This document shows positions 9,201 to 17,852 of a DNA stretch of 30,883 nt, piece after piece (position 1 is the first letter of the stretch; every line of letters starts with the position of its first letter). Under the pieces are notes generated by a model. That model worked only from the letters and a program-made list of their open reading frames with translations, did not search any database and was not told where the DNA came from. The DNA comes from an uncultured Eubacterium sp. (lineage in GTDB: Bacteria; Bacillota; Clostridia; Lachnospirales; Lachnospiraceae). The stretch spans positions 1-30,883 of the forward strand of contig CAKRDZ010000036.1 of the NCBI GenBank assembly GCA_934316845.1. Direction: 5' to 3'. The position numbers and the translations under genes are program-made.

Positions 9201-10021
9201 GAACACCGGCAGCCACAAAGCAGCCGACAGTTCCGACGGCAAAACCGATCATAAAACCGACGGCAAAGCCAACCACAGCGCCGACGACCAAACCGACGGC
9301 TGTACCAACGGCAAAACCAACCGTGAAACCGACGGCTGTACCGACTGCAAAGCCAACGGGTAAACCGACGACCAAACCGACCGCAAAACCAACCGCCGTG
9401 CCATCGGCAGGTCCGACAACAACGCCGGCAGGCACGAATCCGGGAAGCGTCCCTTCGGCTGATCCGTCAGAGGGTAACAAAGCTGCCGCGACACAGGCAC
9501 CATCATCCGCATCGACGCCAGCTCCGGCATCCGAGCAGCCAAAACAGCCGCAGGCAAGTGCCAATCCGAAGAGCGAGCCAAAAGGGTCGAAATTGAAAAA
9601 AAATGGTAATAAATATATGGTAACATCTGCGTCGAAAAAAACTCCGACGATTAAATATACCGGCAGCAGTGATAAAACGAAGAAAAAGGTAATCATTCCC
9701 AAGACGGTTACGATCGATGGAGTGGAGTATAAGGTTACTTCGATTGGCAAGAAGGCATTCCGTAACAATAAATCCTTGAAAGAAGTAGTGATTGGCAAAA
9801 ATATTACGAAGATCGAAACCAAAGCTTTTTATGGATGCAAAAATCTCCGTAAGGTTACTTTTCAGACGACGACGCTCAGCAAGAAGAGCGTAGGCAAAAA
9901 CGCGTTTGGAAAGATTAACAACAGAGCCAGTTATCTTATTCCTTCGGAAAAGTTGAAAAAATACAAGGAATGGCTGAAAAAACGAGGCGCGATAAAACAG
10001 CAGATATTCCAAAAATACTAG
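6245..10021 (+). CDS. Large secreted surface protein 1 (beta-helix/GLUG, Thr-Pro stalk, LRR_5)
   Basis: A 1258-aa protein and the first of four tandem paralogues. Visible parts in order: signal peptide (1-36, cleavage near AYA|KGQ); a segment with NGNYIIKGSNEING ... ANIIFDGA that resembles carbohydrate-binding beta-helix proteins (about 90-420); a less clear linker domain; a GLUG-like region with FDGNGHGITN, YGTIKNVHIKN and YGTIENCSVES (about 600-745); QFASGEVCSLLN ... QNIDND; a YDG/MBG-like domain from VTYDGKAHPATV to YTIKAAP (about 850-920); a Thr/Pro stalk (about 918-1115); and a C-terminal LRR_5 module (VTSIGKKAFRNNKSLKEVVI) ending in a basic KEWLKKRG tail. There is no LPXTG. AAGGAGG precedes the ATG. 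It has its own promoter and is followed by a hairpin. Adhesion or glycan binding is an inference. Confidence 0.82.
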   Translation: MRKKFYRQAKKVICIATLSATVLSSIPMIPYTQAYAKGQTTMEELQAISLPTENAVTYDLSDASLRTEKTFVDVYGDELTTKVIEINITKNGNYIIKGSNEINGAFVDTHIKVEKGVEANIIFDGAKVQNNQTYASSSDSCGNVYTNQLFPVLDIEGTANLYVKEDSCLTSPDTEYNYVAQVLGDLTIKEGTGRLTLMSGNYKNNLQTEEDEEVCGYAVLGSKEGENRRLGSVTVEGGDFTAYGGIVYVDKFTMTDGNVYLPYADQFNVYAENIAILGGNLSLTNDAEKAYVSSMLYCKDSLYIDGANIKAQLENSSEAIPIVSTSYGKKTINMVIQNSVISYDETQFKLEDVTDVYDNSINLFTVDGLQPNTKVERINGQPVTGLQTADDGSLKCLLEYGNNVITLDNGENYTYTYQWDEETQKGSMVKNDTPVTHKVTLRDEGESGGREIIVAVADGFEFGKRYFDGQKYYEYETTETPQKITEDVSITLHEVKEEVTVDGTVWTDDVLPTDAFYMAEDKEEDKFIAYPGDTVQQGTSYTSFLKAVQKKGKWFVKIEKRADLDLLNENLWRDNTLNILLETDLDFSGEDSSCLLDDDSREYYGTFDGNGHGITNAKNNYYSSVLTLKNYGTIKNVHIKNASIPSNEYSADFQSGILCARNYGTIENCSVESSTVETKKRTDDDDEQSIKLRVHSALVGGNYGTIKDSFAKDITFNGDGETYPICKSFAGSKLENTYYLSEKAGEENAKTTEQFASGEVCSLLNHGVTDGSQYWRQNIDNDGERDAAPVADPSHGTVYAGYQGCVKVYSNAELQTTTPSHEVKYTAEGNTITGICKNDSSHNVQLTVSANDVTYDGKAHPATVGVECSDEWGEEEVPYKIVYTRGENPTEDLTGPGTIKASVTMGDATAEVTYTIKAAPTATPMASPSAAPTATPVVTKQPTAPTATPAVTKQPTAPTATPAVTKQPTAPTATPAATKQPTAPTGTPAATKQPTVPTAKPIIKPTAKPTTAPTTKPTAVPTAKPTVKPTAVPTAKPTGKPTTKPTAKPTAVPSAGPTTTPAGTNPGSVPSADPSEGNKAAATQAPSSASTPAPASEQPKQPQASANPKSEPKGSKLKKNGNKYMVTSASKKTPTIKYTGSSDKTKKKVIIPKTVTIDGVEYKVTSIGKKAFRNNKSLKEVVIGKNITKIETKAFYGCKNLRKVTFQTTTLSKKSVGKNAFGKINNRASYLIPSEKLKKYKEWLKKRGAIKQQIFQKY
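8999..9588 (+). repeat. Thr/Pro-rich stalk repeats of surface protein 1
   Basis: Encodes 13-residue repeats of the type TAPTATPAVTKQP. The AAGCAGCCG marker recurs at 9062, 9101, 9140, 9179 and 9218, an exact 39-bp period. Shorter KPTAxPT units follow to about 9410, then a Ser/Ala/Pro-rich tail. The part around 9225-9350 is almost identical in DNA to 13260-13375 in surface protein 2. Confidence 0.88.
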
Positions 10022-10030
10022 GAAACAGGC

Positions 10031-10059
10031 TTACAAAAACCACATAGATATTTTATAAT
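10031..10059 (+). promoter_or_regulatory. Possible promoter ahead of the hairpin at 10087
   Basis: TTACAA (10031-10036), a 17-bp spacer and a perfect TATAAT (10054-10059) lie just after the stop of surface protein 1 and before a strong hairpin. If active, it would make an RNA of roughly 60 nt ending at the hairpin. There is no ORF in that span. Chance occurrence is possible. Confidence 0.35.
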
Positions 10060-10086
10060 CCCGTCTTTGACAGTTGTTAGAATGAA

Positions 10087-10127
10087 AAATCGCTGTATCC
10101 CTTATGTTTATTGGGCTACAGCGATTT
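10087..10127 (+). terminator. Hairpin after surface protein 1, probable terminator
   Basis: AAATCGCTGTA plus CCC (10088-10101) pairs with GGG plus TACAGCGATTT (10113-10127): 11 bp, one mismatch, 3 bp, around an 11-base loop. The following sequence is T-rich (TTTAATTCGTTGTTTT) rather than an uninterrupted T-run. It separates protein 1 from the operon of proteins 2-4. Confidence 0.65.
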
Positions 10128-10185
10128 AATTCGTTGTTTTGAACGATAGTAATTTATTTTTTTCCTTTTCTTATTTTTCAAAGCA

Positions 10186-10214
10186 ACAATTCTGTAGTCA
10201 TGTTGACAATTCTG
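10186..10214. promoter_or_regulatory. Twin ACAATTCTG boxes, LytTR-like operator (copy 2)
   Basis: ACAATTCTG at 10186-10194 and 10206-10214, again with a 20-bp period and ending 8 bp before the -35 of the next promoter, exactly as in copy 1. The 11 bases between the boxes differ from copy 1 while the boxes are unchanged, which argues that the boxes are what is selected. Confidence 0.6.
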
Positions 10215-10222
10215 CAAAAAGA

Positions 10223-10251
10223 TTGAAAAAAGTATAAAAATATGATAAATT
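10223..10251 (+). promoter_or_regulatory. Putative promoter of the surface protein 2-4/GT8 operon
   Basis: TTGAAA (10223-10228), 17-bp spacer, TAAATT (10246-10251), within the block 10206-10249 identical to 6039-6082. The leader to the ATG at 10308 is about 50 nt. No other promoter is evident before 21605, and the genes are 43-44 bp apart or overlapping, so this probably drives four genes. Confidence 0.5.
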
Positions 10252-10307
10252 TAAAGGAAAAACATTAAAAGGCGAAAAGGTATGGAAATGAGACTTGGAG
10301 GGAAACT

Positions 10308-13300
10308 ATGAGACGACAAAATTATTTTAGCAACAGAAAGATTCGCAGACGGGCAAAGAAAGTGATCAGCATCGTGGCATTGGCGGCGACGCTGGTTACG
10401 AGTATTCCATTTGCGACGTATACCGATGCGCATGCGAAAGGACAGACGAAGGCCGGGGAAATGAAGGCGCTTACGATGCCAGAGGAAAACGTGACTACGT
10501 ATGATCTGTCAAATGCAGCATCCCTTATAACGAATAAAACGTTTATGGATTACTATGGCGAGAAAATGACGGTAAAAGTCATCGAGATCAATATTACAAA
10601 AGATGGTAATTATGTGATCAAAGGAAGCAATGAGATCAATGGTGAGCTGATCGACACTCATATCACAGTGGCAGAGGGAGTCGAGGCAAATATCACCTTT
10701 GATGGGGCGAGGATAAAGAATCAAACCAAGTATGCGGTGCGTTCAAAAACGACAAGTATCATATATAATCCGATATTTCCGGTTATGGATATTTTTGGAA
10801 ATGCCAATATTTACGTCGAGTCAGATTCAGAACTGATGTCTGCGGGGGCAGAGGAAAACCCGGTTATTCGTGTGACCGGGGAAATGACGGTAAAAGACAG
10901 CGAGACGGTCTTGAAACTTATACCGGGGGCAGAAGAGAACAACCCAGGTGAAGGCAAAATGGTAATTTGTGGTAATATGACTGGTACGATACAGCCGGCT
11001 GGCAGCCTGACGGTCGAGGGTGGAAACCTTGATATGACGGGATACATCAAGTCTATCGACAAGTTTATAATGACCGGGGGAACAATTACATCAACATGCC
11101 GGTACGCAGATGCGAGTACGGTGGTGTTAGCAAATGACATTACCATTGCCGGAGGAATCTGGGATCAAAACTTTGATGCATGGTATGGTAAGCAAAGCTT
11201 ATTTGAGGCATACAGAAATATACAAGTTAGTGGAGGAAATATCCAGATAAGATGGCTTCAAACAACTCCTTGGGATGTCGTGGCATTTTCTTCTCCGAGT
11301 ACACATATTATCGGTGGAAATCTTAAATTGGGTGATGGATTTGTGCTTGAGGATACGTTGGATGCGTATGGAAATGAGACAAAGTTGTTTGATCTGACAG
11401 GCCTTCCGAAAAATGCAGATGTGGCAGAGATCAATGGTTACCCGGTCGAGGGGATACAGACGACATCGGACGGAGAATGGAAGAATGCCGCACTTCCGTG
11501 TTGTTCCAATTTGATTAAGATGAAAAATGGTACGCTGTATAAATTCAATTATGAGTATGACAGTGAAAATCAAAAAGGAACGATGGTGGCAGATACGGAA
11601 AATTCACCGGTTGTTCACGCTGTCACATTAAAATTGACAGAAGAAGATGGTACGCCGATCGGGAAAAAAGAGATTCAGGCAGTTGACGGTTTTACGATGA
11701 AGTCAGAATACTATGACGGCAAAAATTATTATACGTATGTTGATGACAACGGGGAGCAGCTTTCGGAGATTCGCATTGAAAGTAGCTTGGAACTCACACT
11801 AAAAAAGAGCAGCACGGTAACTTTGGACGGGAAACCATTTGCCGGAGAGATGGTGCCGTCAGACAGCATGTATATGTGGGAAAAGGATGATTATGTTTAC
11901 GGTATATTTTATCCGGGAGATCCGATACCGTCAGGGAACAATATTGTATTGGAGCGAGTGCCATCCGTTCAAAAAAATGGCGAGTGGTATGTGAAATTGC
12001 AATCGGAAAAGGATGTAATACAGATTCAGAACATGATGCAAATAGATAACACGATCAATGTTCTTCTGGATGCAGATTTTGATTATAATAAGGTGGACAC
12101 CTACCTCCCTGGTTTGCTTGGATGGACGAAGTATTATGGCATTTTCGATGGAAATAACCATACCATTTCAAATGTGACAAGGTCCGATACGGGTTATGAG
12201 GTTATCACACCGCAAAATTTTGGCACAATTAAAAACGTACACGTTAAGAATATATCAGATAAATGCTATGGTGGTAAGCATACTCGTCAGGGGATTGTCT
12301 GTGGAGACAATTATGGAATCGTTGAAAATTGTTCGGTGGAAAGTGCTGTGATTGAAACCGTGGCGCAAAAGGAAAATTCTAATTATGGTAAAGTAATGGA
12401 ATACGGCGCTCTCGTCGGTGGAAATTTTGGTACGATCCGGGGATGTTTTGCCAGCGATATTACTTTTGATGGAGCGGGAGTGACCTGGCCGCTTGCCCAC
12501 GAACTTCCGTATAGTACGATCGAAAATACATATTATGAGGCAGAGGTGGAGTCCGGAGATGCCGCAAAGACGGCAGAGCAGTTTGCTTCCGGCGAAGTGT
12601 GCAGCCGGTTAAACAAGGGCGTGACGGACGGAAGCCAGATCTGGTATCAGAATATCGACAATGACACAGAGCAGGATGCCGCTCCTGTGGCAGATACTTC
12701 CCACGGAACCGTTTATTATGGGTATCAGGGCTGTAAGACGATGGGATATTCCAATACCAGACTGCCGGATACACCACGGCATAAACTGAATTATACGGCA
12801 GAGGGAAATGTACTGACCGGCGTATGTACGGATGATTCTTCGCATACAGTAACGATGACATTGACGGCAGAAGATGCGACATATGATGGAAAAGAACACA
12901 AAGCCGTATTAAATAAGACGTACAGCGATACGTGGAAGGAAGCAGAGACAGACGTTGATGCGAAAATTGTCTATACGAGAGACGGCAAACCGACGACCGA
13001 TCTGACAAGCGCAGGAACGATCAAAGCATCTGTGACAATGGGCGACGCAGCGGCCGAAGTGATGTATACGATCAAAGCCGTGCCGACCCCGGCTCCGTCT
13101 GCGACACCTGCCGCAAGTCCGTCTGCTACAAATCAACCGACCGTATCGACGGCAACACCGGCAGCAACGAAGCAGCCGACCGCACCGACAGCGACCCCGT
13201 CTGTAACAAAGCAGCCGGCAGCCCCGACGGCGACTCCGGCAGTAACAAAGCAGCCGACAGTTCCGACGGCAAAACCGATCATAAAACCGACGGCAAAGCC

Positions 13301-14054
13301 AACCACAGCGCCGACGATCAAACCGACGGCTGTACCAACGGCAAAACCAACCGTGAAACCGACGGCTGTACCAACGACCAAACCGACCGCAAAACCAACC
13401 GCAGCGCCAACGACAAAACCGACCACCGCACCGACGACCAAACCGACGGCAAAACCAACGGAAGTGCCGGCAGTCAAACCGGGTGACAAACCAACGTCTC
13501 CTGCGGCAACAGAGAAGCCGGGCAGCGCGGCAAGTCCTTCGAAAGCACCGGCGGTCATCGCACCGGGCGAAACCAAAGCACCGGCAGCTACAAAGGCACC
13601 GGAGGCAGTGGGAACAAAAATAAAGTCAAAAAAAGGCGACACTTACAAAGTAATGGATACTTCCGGCAAGACACCGGAAGTCAAACTGACAAAGAGCGCC
13701 GCGAAAAAGAAAGCAAAAACCGTTGTCATTCCGAAGACGGTAAAAGTTGACGGAGTAAATTATAAAGTCACATCCATTGCAAAAAAGGCATTTGCCGGCA
13801 ATAAGAACCTGAAAAGGGTTGTGATCGGAGCAGAGATCGAGAAAATAGGGGCAAAAGCATTTTACAATTGTCCGAACCTCAAAGCGATTACGATCAAATC
13901 CACCGGTTTAACGGCGAAGAGAGTCGGCGCAAAAGCATTTGCCAAGATTCACAAAAAAGCCGTTGTCAAAGTGCCAAAAGCGAAGAAAGCGGCATACAAA
14001 AAATGGCTGAAAAAGCGTGGAATCGGTGGAAAACAGAAGATTACGGGTAAATGA
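10308..14054 (+). CDS. Large secreted surface protein 2 (paralogue)
   Basis: A 1248-aa protein with the same architecture as protein 1: an extended signal peptide (basic residues 1-19, cleavage near AHA|KGQ at 43), a beta-helix-like region, a GLUG-like segment with FGTIKNVHVKN and YGIVENCSVES (about 625-745), FASGEVCSRLN ... QNIDND (about 755-785), a YDG/MBG-like domain (about 855-924), a Thr/Pro stalk (925-1100) and an LRR_5 module (1103-1248) ending KKWLKKRGIGGKQ. Between about residues 140 and 170 it resembles protein 4 (NPIFPVMDIFGNANIYV) more than proteins 1 and 3. GGAGGG precedes the ATG. It is the first gene of the operon. No sortase motif; function inferred as adhesion or glycan binding. 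Confidence 0.82.
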   Translation: MRRQNYFSNRKIRRRAKKVISIVALAATLVTSIPFATYTDAHAKGQTKAGEMKALTMPEENVTTYDLSNAASLITNKTFMDYYGEKMTVKVIEINITKDGNYVIKGSNEINGELIDTHITVAEGVEANITFDGARIKNQTKYAVRSKTTSIIYNPIFPVMDIFGNANIYVESDSELMSAGAEENPVIRVTGEMTVKDSETVLKLIPGAEENNPGEGKMVICGNMTGTIQPAGSLTVEGGNLDMTGYIKSIDKFIMTGGTITSTCRYADASTVVLANDITIAGGIWDQNFDAWYGKQSLFEAYRNIQVSGGNIQIRWLQTTPWDVVAFSSPSTHIIGGNLKLGDGFVLEDTLDAYGNETKLFDLTGLPKNADVAEINGYPVEGIQTTSDGEWKNAALPCCSNLIKMKNGTLYKFNYEYDSENQKGTMVADTENSPVVHAVTLKLTEEDGTPIGKKEIQAVDGFTMKSEYYDGKNYYTYVDDNGEQLSEIRIESSLELTLKKSSTVTLDGKPFAGEMVPSDSMYMWEKDDYVYGIFYPGDPIPSGNNIVLERVPSVQKNGEWYVKLQSEKDVIQIQNMMQIDNTINVLLDADFDYNKVDTYLPGLLGWTKYYGIFDGNNHTISNVTRSDTGYEVITPQNFGTIKNVHVKNISDKCYGGKHTRQGIVCGDNYGIVENCSVESAVIETVAQKENSNYGKVMEYGALVGGNFGTIRGCFASDITFDGAGVTWPLAHELPYSTIENTYYEAEVESGDAAKTAEQFASGEVCSRLNKGVTDGSQIWYQNIDNDTEQDAAPVADTSHGTVYYGYQGCKTMGYSNTRLPDTPRHKLNYTAEGNVLTGVCTDDSSHTVTMTLTAEDATYDGKEHKAVLNKTYSDTWKEAETDVDAKIVYTRDGKPTTDLTSAGTIKASVTMGDAAAEVMYTIKAVPTPAPSATPAASPSATNQPTVSTATPAATKQPTAPTATPSVTKQPAAPTATPAVTKQPTVPTAKPIIKPTAKPTTAPTIKPTAVPTAKPTVKPTAVPTTKPTAKPTAAPTTKPTTAPTTKPTAKPTEVPAVKPGDKPTSPAATEKPGSAASPSKAPAVIAPGETKAPAATKAPEAVGTKIKSKKGDTYKVMDTSGKTPEVKLTKSAAKKKAKTVVIPKTVKVDGVNYKVTSIAKKAFAGNKNLKRVVIGAEIEKIGAKAFYNCPNLKAITIKSTGLTAKRVGAKAFAKIHKKAVVKVPKAKKAAYKKWLKKRGIGGKQKITGK
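13081..13608 (+). repeat. Thr/Pro-rich stalk repeats of surface protein 2
   Basis: It begins with PTPAPSATPAASPSATNQP, then about three 13-residue TAPTATPxVTKQP units, then KPTAxPT units, then an Ala/Pro-rich KAPAATKAPEA section. Near-identical DNA blocks are shared with the stalks of proteins 1 and 3. Confidence 0.85.
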
Positions 14055-14097
14055 TGAAAGATAGAAATAGTATGAAATAAAGACTTGGAGGAAAATT

Positions 14098-17000
14098 ATG
14101 AGACGACAAAATTATTTTAACAACAGAAAGATTCGCAGACAGGCAAAAAAAGTCATCTGCATTGCAACATTGGCAGCCACAATGCTTACAAGCATTCCAT
14201 TTGTATCGTATACCGATGCGTATGCGAAAGGACAAACGACACTGGAGGAAATGAAAGCACTTTCGATACTGACGGAAGATGCTACTACCTACAATCTGTC
14301 GGATGCATCGCTTATAACGGACAAAACAATCGTGGATTATTTTGGAAGGGAGACGATGGTAAAAGTCATCGAGGTCAATATTACAAAAAATGGAAATTAT
14401 AAGATTACGGGAAGCAATGAGATCAATGGTGCGCTGATCGATACCCATATCGTGGTGGCAGAGGGAGTCGAAGCAAACATCATTTTCGATGGTGCCACAA
14501 TAAAAAATGATGACCGGTATGGTGATGATGTAGATGGATGTGGATCCGTTTCGTACAGTCAGTTGTTTCCGATTTTGGACATTGAAGGAAAAGCGAATCT
14601 TTATGTAGAAAAAGATTCTTCCCTTACTTCTGCGGCTGTGGATAAAAATCCGGTGATCTGTGTAACCGGAGAGATGACCCTGCAGGAAGGTATGGGAAGT
14701 CTGAAACTTGCCACGGGAAGTGGTGAGGGCGTATATTCGCAGAACCAGGTAATCTGTGGATATAAAAAAGGAAAGTGGGGAAACGTAACAATAGAAGGGG
14801 GAAAACTGGATTTTACCGGAAGAATCTATAATGTAGATCAATTTACAATGACCGGAGGAGCGATTACGTCTAAAGTGGATGAAGGTCAGGTTATTTTGGC
14901 GAATGACATCAATATTTCCGGGGGGGTATGGAAACACACACAAGAGGAGGCGACGTCTTTAGGGGTGATAGGGGTGTATGACAGCATCACGGTTTCCGGC
15001 GGACGTCTGAACCTGCTCCGGGGAGAAGAGAATAGTGGCTCCTGTCGTGCGTTCGATACTGACAAAGTCCGTATCATAGGGGGGACGATACAGCGTGATG
15101 AAAGCATATATATTTATGATGCTCTCGATGCCTATGCAAACAAGCTGGATTCGTTTACTCTTGAAAATCTGCCGGAAAATGCCAATGTGAAAGCGATTAA
15201 CGGAGTGCCGGCAGCGGATTTAACTACGACATCCGAAGGAAAACTGGAGAATATACCGCTGCCAGACGCGTGCAATATTATTGAACTGGAAAACGGTGAA
15301 ACTTATCGATATAAATATGCAGCGGGCACCAAATCAATGGTGCCGGATACGGAAACGAAAGTATACGATGTTACACTGAACGTTACCAATGAAGATGGCA
15401 GCACGACGGAGAAAACCGTTAAACTTGCCGATGGTTTCAAGATACAGGGGCAGTATTTTGACGGAGTGGATTTCTATGAGTGCCTGGATGCAAACGACGC
15501 AGTGGTTACGGATACAAATCCGTTTATCATAGGCGAAAGCAATACAGAACTGACGCTTAAGAAAAAGACGGTTACCGTGACCATAAATGGAACCAAGATT
15601 AAGGGAAATGTGGTTCCCGAAGGATCGATATATGGAATACTTCCGGATAATAGCGATGAATGGACAGATTGTATTGGCTTGGCTTATCCGGGAGATGTTA
15701 TGAAGGAGGATACACGACTGGTAACCATCCCATCCCAAAAAAGAGAGGGCAAATGGTTTGTGGAGTTTGGAAGCCCGGATAAGATGTGGTGGATCCGAAA
15801 CCAGATTTATAACAATAATTCGTTAAATGTTGTGTTAGTGAATGACTTGGATTTTGAAGGCAAAGATGCAGAAAGCCTGATTTCTAACTATGGTAACCCA
15901 GAGTATTATGGTATCTTTGACGGAGATGGTCATGTAATTAAAAATATGAAATGCACAAAGTTATATGTGCTTCCCGAACGAAACTATGGTGTGATCAAAA
16001 ATGTGCATTTTAATAATATTCGCATTCAGGAACCTGATTCGAATTGGTCGCGAAGCGGTATTATCTGTGGAAATAACTATGGAACCATCGAAAATTGTTC
16101 GGTTGAAACTTGTGAGATTGAAACGTTAGGGGAGATTCAGTACAGTGGACCAACGAAAGAATTGGTCAAAGGACTGAATGTATACGGTGCTCTTGCCGGT
16201 GCAAACTTCGGTACGATCCGCGGATGTTTTGCAAGTGGCGTCACATTTAGCGGAGATGGAGTCAGCTATCCGATTGCACAGGATTTTTCACAGAGTAAAC
16301 TGGAAAATGTGTATTATCAGGCAGAAGTGGAGTCCGGAGAGATCGCAAAGACAGCAGCGCAGTTTGCGTCCGGCGAAGTGTGCAGCCTCTTAAACCGGGG
16401 CGTGACAGACGGAAGTCAGATCTGGTATCAGAACATTGACAATGACGCAGAAAAAGATGCGGTTCCGGTGCCGGATCGTTCGCATGGCACGGTATACAGC
16501 GGCTATCAGGGATGTATAAAGGCATATTCCAATACCAAACTGCCGGATACTCTATCCCATGAAACAGTGGACTATACGGTTGAAGATAACGAGCTGACAG
16601 GGGTATGTAAAGCAGATCCTTCACACACGGTAACGATGACATTGACGGCAGAAGATGCCGAGTACGATGGAAAAGAGCACAAAGCCGTATTAAATAAGAC
16701 ATACAGTGATAACTGGGGCGAGGCAGAAGCCGACGCGGAAATCGTCTACACGAGAGATGGCAAACCGACGACCGATCTGACGAGCGCAGGAACGATCAAG
16801 GCATCTGTGACAATGGGAGACGCAGTGGCCGAAGTGATGTATACGATCAAAGCAGCACCGACCCCGGCTCCGTCTGCGACACCTGCCGCAAGTCCGTCTG
16901 TTACAAATCAACCGACCGTACCGACGGCAACACCGGCAGTCACAAAGCAGCCGACCACACCGACGGGAACACCGGCAGCCACAAAGCAGCCGACGGCGAC

Positions 17001-17808
17001 GCCTGTCGTAACAAAGAAACCGACGACACCAACGGCAAAGCCAACCACAGCGCCGACGACCAAACCGACGGCTGTACCAACGGCAAAACCAACTGTGAAA
17101 CCGACGGCTGTACCGACAGCAAAGCCAACGGCAAAACCAACTGCGAAGCCAACCGCAGCGCCAACGACAAAACCGACCACCGCACCGACGACCAAACCGA
17201 CGGCAAAACCAACGGAAGCACCGGCAGATAAACCAGACAGCAAACCAACGTCTCCTGCGGCCACAGAGAAACCGGGCAGCGCGGCAAGTCCTTCGCAGGC
17301 TCCGACGGTCATCGCACCGGGCGAAACCAAAGCGCCGGCAGCTACAAAGGCACCGGAGGCAGAGGGAACGAAAATAAAGTCAAAAAAAGGCGACACTTAC
17401 AAAGTAATGGATACTTCCGGCAAGACACCGGAAGTCAAACTGACAAAGAGCGCCGCGAAAAAGAAAGCAAAAACCGTTGTCATTCCGAAGACGGTAAAAG
17501 TTGACGGCGTGAATTATAAGGTCACATCCATTGCGAAAAAGGCATTTGCCGGCAATAAAAACTTGAAAACGGTTGTGATCGGAGCGGAGATTGAGAACAT
17601 AGGGGCAAAAGCATTTTATAAATGTGTGAATTTGAAGAAAGTTACCATCAAAACCACGCAATTAACAGCGAAAACAGTCGGCGCAAAAGCATTTGCAAAG
17701 ATTCACAAAAAAGCGGTTGTGGAAGTGCCAAAAGCAAAGGAAAAGACATACAAAAAATGGCTGAAAAAGCGCGGAATCGGTGGCAGACAAAAGATGACAG
17801 GGAAGTGA
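14098..17808 (+). CDS. Large secreted surface protein 3 (paralogue)
   Basis: A 1236-aa paralogue starting 43 bp after protein 2, with TTGGAGGAAAATTATG as ribosome site and start. The first ~50 residues (MRRQNYFNNRKIRRQAKK..., cleavage near AYA|KGQ) are nearly identical to proteins 2 and 4. In the early beta-helix region it pairs with protein 1 (GCGSVSYSQLFPILDIEGK). GLUG-like motifs YGVIKNVHFNN and YGTIENCSVET lie at about 625-670, the YDG/MBG-like domain at 851-919, the stalk at 921-1089 and LRR_5 at 1091-1236. A stretch of about 137 bp (17371-17507) is identical to protein 2 (13616-13752), a sign of recent exchange. No LPXTG. Function inferred as for protein 1. Confidence 0.82.
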   Translation: MRRQNYFNNRKIRRQAKKVICIATLAATMLTSIPFVSYTDAYAKGQTTLEEMKALSILTEDATTYNLSDASLITDKTIVDYFGRETMVKVIEVNITKNGNYKITGSNEINGALIDTHIVVAEGVEANIIFDGATIKNDDRYGDDVDGCGSVSYSQLFPILDIEGKANLYVEKDSSLTSAAVDKNPVICVTGEMTLQEGMGSLKLATGSGEGVYSQNQVICGYKKGKWGNVTIEGGKLDFTGRIYNVDQFTMTGGAITSKVDEGQVILANDINISGGVWKHTQEEATSLGVIGVYDSITVSGGRLNLLRGEENSGSCRAFDTDKVRIIGGTIQRDESIYIYDALDAYANKLDSFTLENLPENANVKAINGVPAADLTTTSEGKLENIPLPDACNIIELENGETYRYKYAAGTKSMVPDTETKVYDVTLNVTNEDGSTTEKTVKLADGFKIQGQYFDGVDFYECLDANDAVVTDTNPFIIGESNTELTLKKKTVTVTINGTKIKGNVVPEGSIYGILPDNSDEWTDCIGLAYPGDVMKEDTRLVTIPSQKREGKWFVEFGSPDKMWWIRNQIYNNNSLNVVLVNDLDFEGKDAESLISNYGNPEYYGIFDGDGHVIKNMKCTKLYVLPERNYGVIKNVHFNNIRIQEPDSNWSRSGIICGNNYGTIENCSVETCEIETLGEIQYSGPTKELVKGLNVYGALAGANFGTIRGCFASGVTFSGDGVSYPIAQDFSQSKLENVYYQAEVESGEIAKTAAQFASGEVCSLLNRGVTDGSQIWYQNIDNDAEKDAVPVPDRSHGTVYSGYQGCIKAYSNTKLPDTLSHETVDYTVEDNELTGVCKADPSHTVTMTLTAEDAEYDGKEHKAVLNKTYSDNWGEAEADAEIVYTRDGKPTTDLTSAGTIKASVTMGDAVAEVMYTIKAAPTPAPSATPAASPSVTNQPTVPTATPAVTKQPTTPTGTPAATKQPTATPVVTKKPTTPTAKPTTAPTTKPTAVPTAKPTVKPTAVPTAKPTAKPTAKPTAAPTTKPTTAPTTKPTAKPTEAPADKPDSKPTSPAATEKPGSAASPSQAPTVIAPGETKAPAATKAPEAEGTKIKSKKGDTYKVMDTSGKTPEVKLTKSAAKKKAKTVVIPKTVKVDGVNYKVTSIAKKAFAGNKNLKTVVIGAEIENIGAKAFYKCVNLKKVTIKTTQLTAKTVGAKAFAKIHKKAVVEVPKAKEKTYKKWLKKRGIGGRQKMTGK
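16858..17365 (+). repeat. Thr/Pro-rich stalk repeats of surface protein 3
   Basis: The same modules as in protein 2 in a different order and number: PTPAPSATPAASPSVTNQP, two to three TKQPT units of irregular length, then a longer KPTAKPTAxPT section. The difference in copy number from proteins 1, 2 and 4 fits slippage or unequal exchange. Confidence 0.85.
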
Positions 17809-17852
17809 CCGGAAGATAGAAATAGTATGGAAAGAAGACATGGAGGGAAACT

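Noticed and set aside
8890..9822. 310-aa antisense ORF rich in Val/Gly/Ala across the stalk of surface protein 1, with similar antisense ORFs at 13133-13642, 16908-17396 and 20585-21166
   Set aside because: Repeats built of ACN and CCN codons rarely give stops on the other strand, so long antisense frames arise automatically. They have no ribosome sites and simply mirror the sense repeats.
10282..10311. Nine-codon ORF overlapping the start of surface protein 2, with a similar frame before protein 4
   Set aside because: The matching leader before protein 3 is interrupted after two codons (ATGAAATAA). The similarity reflects a shared ribosome-site region, not coding conservation.
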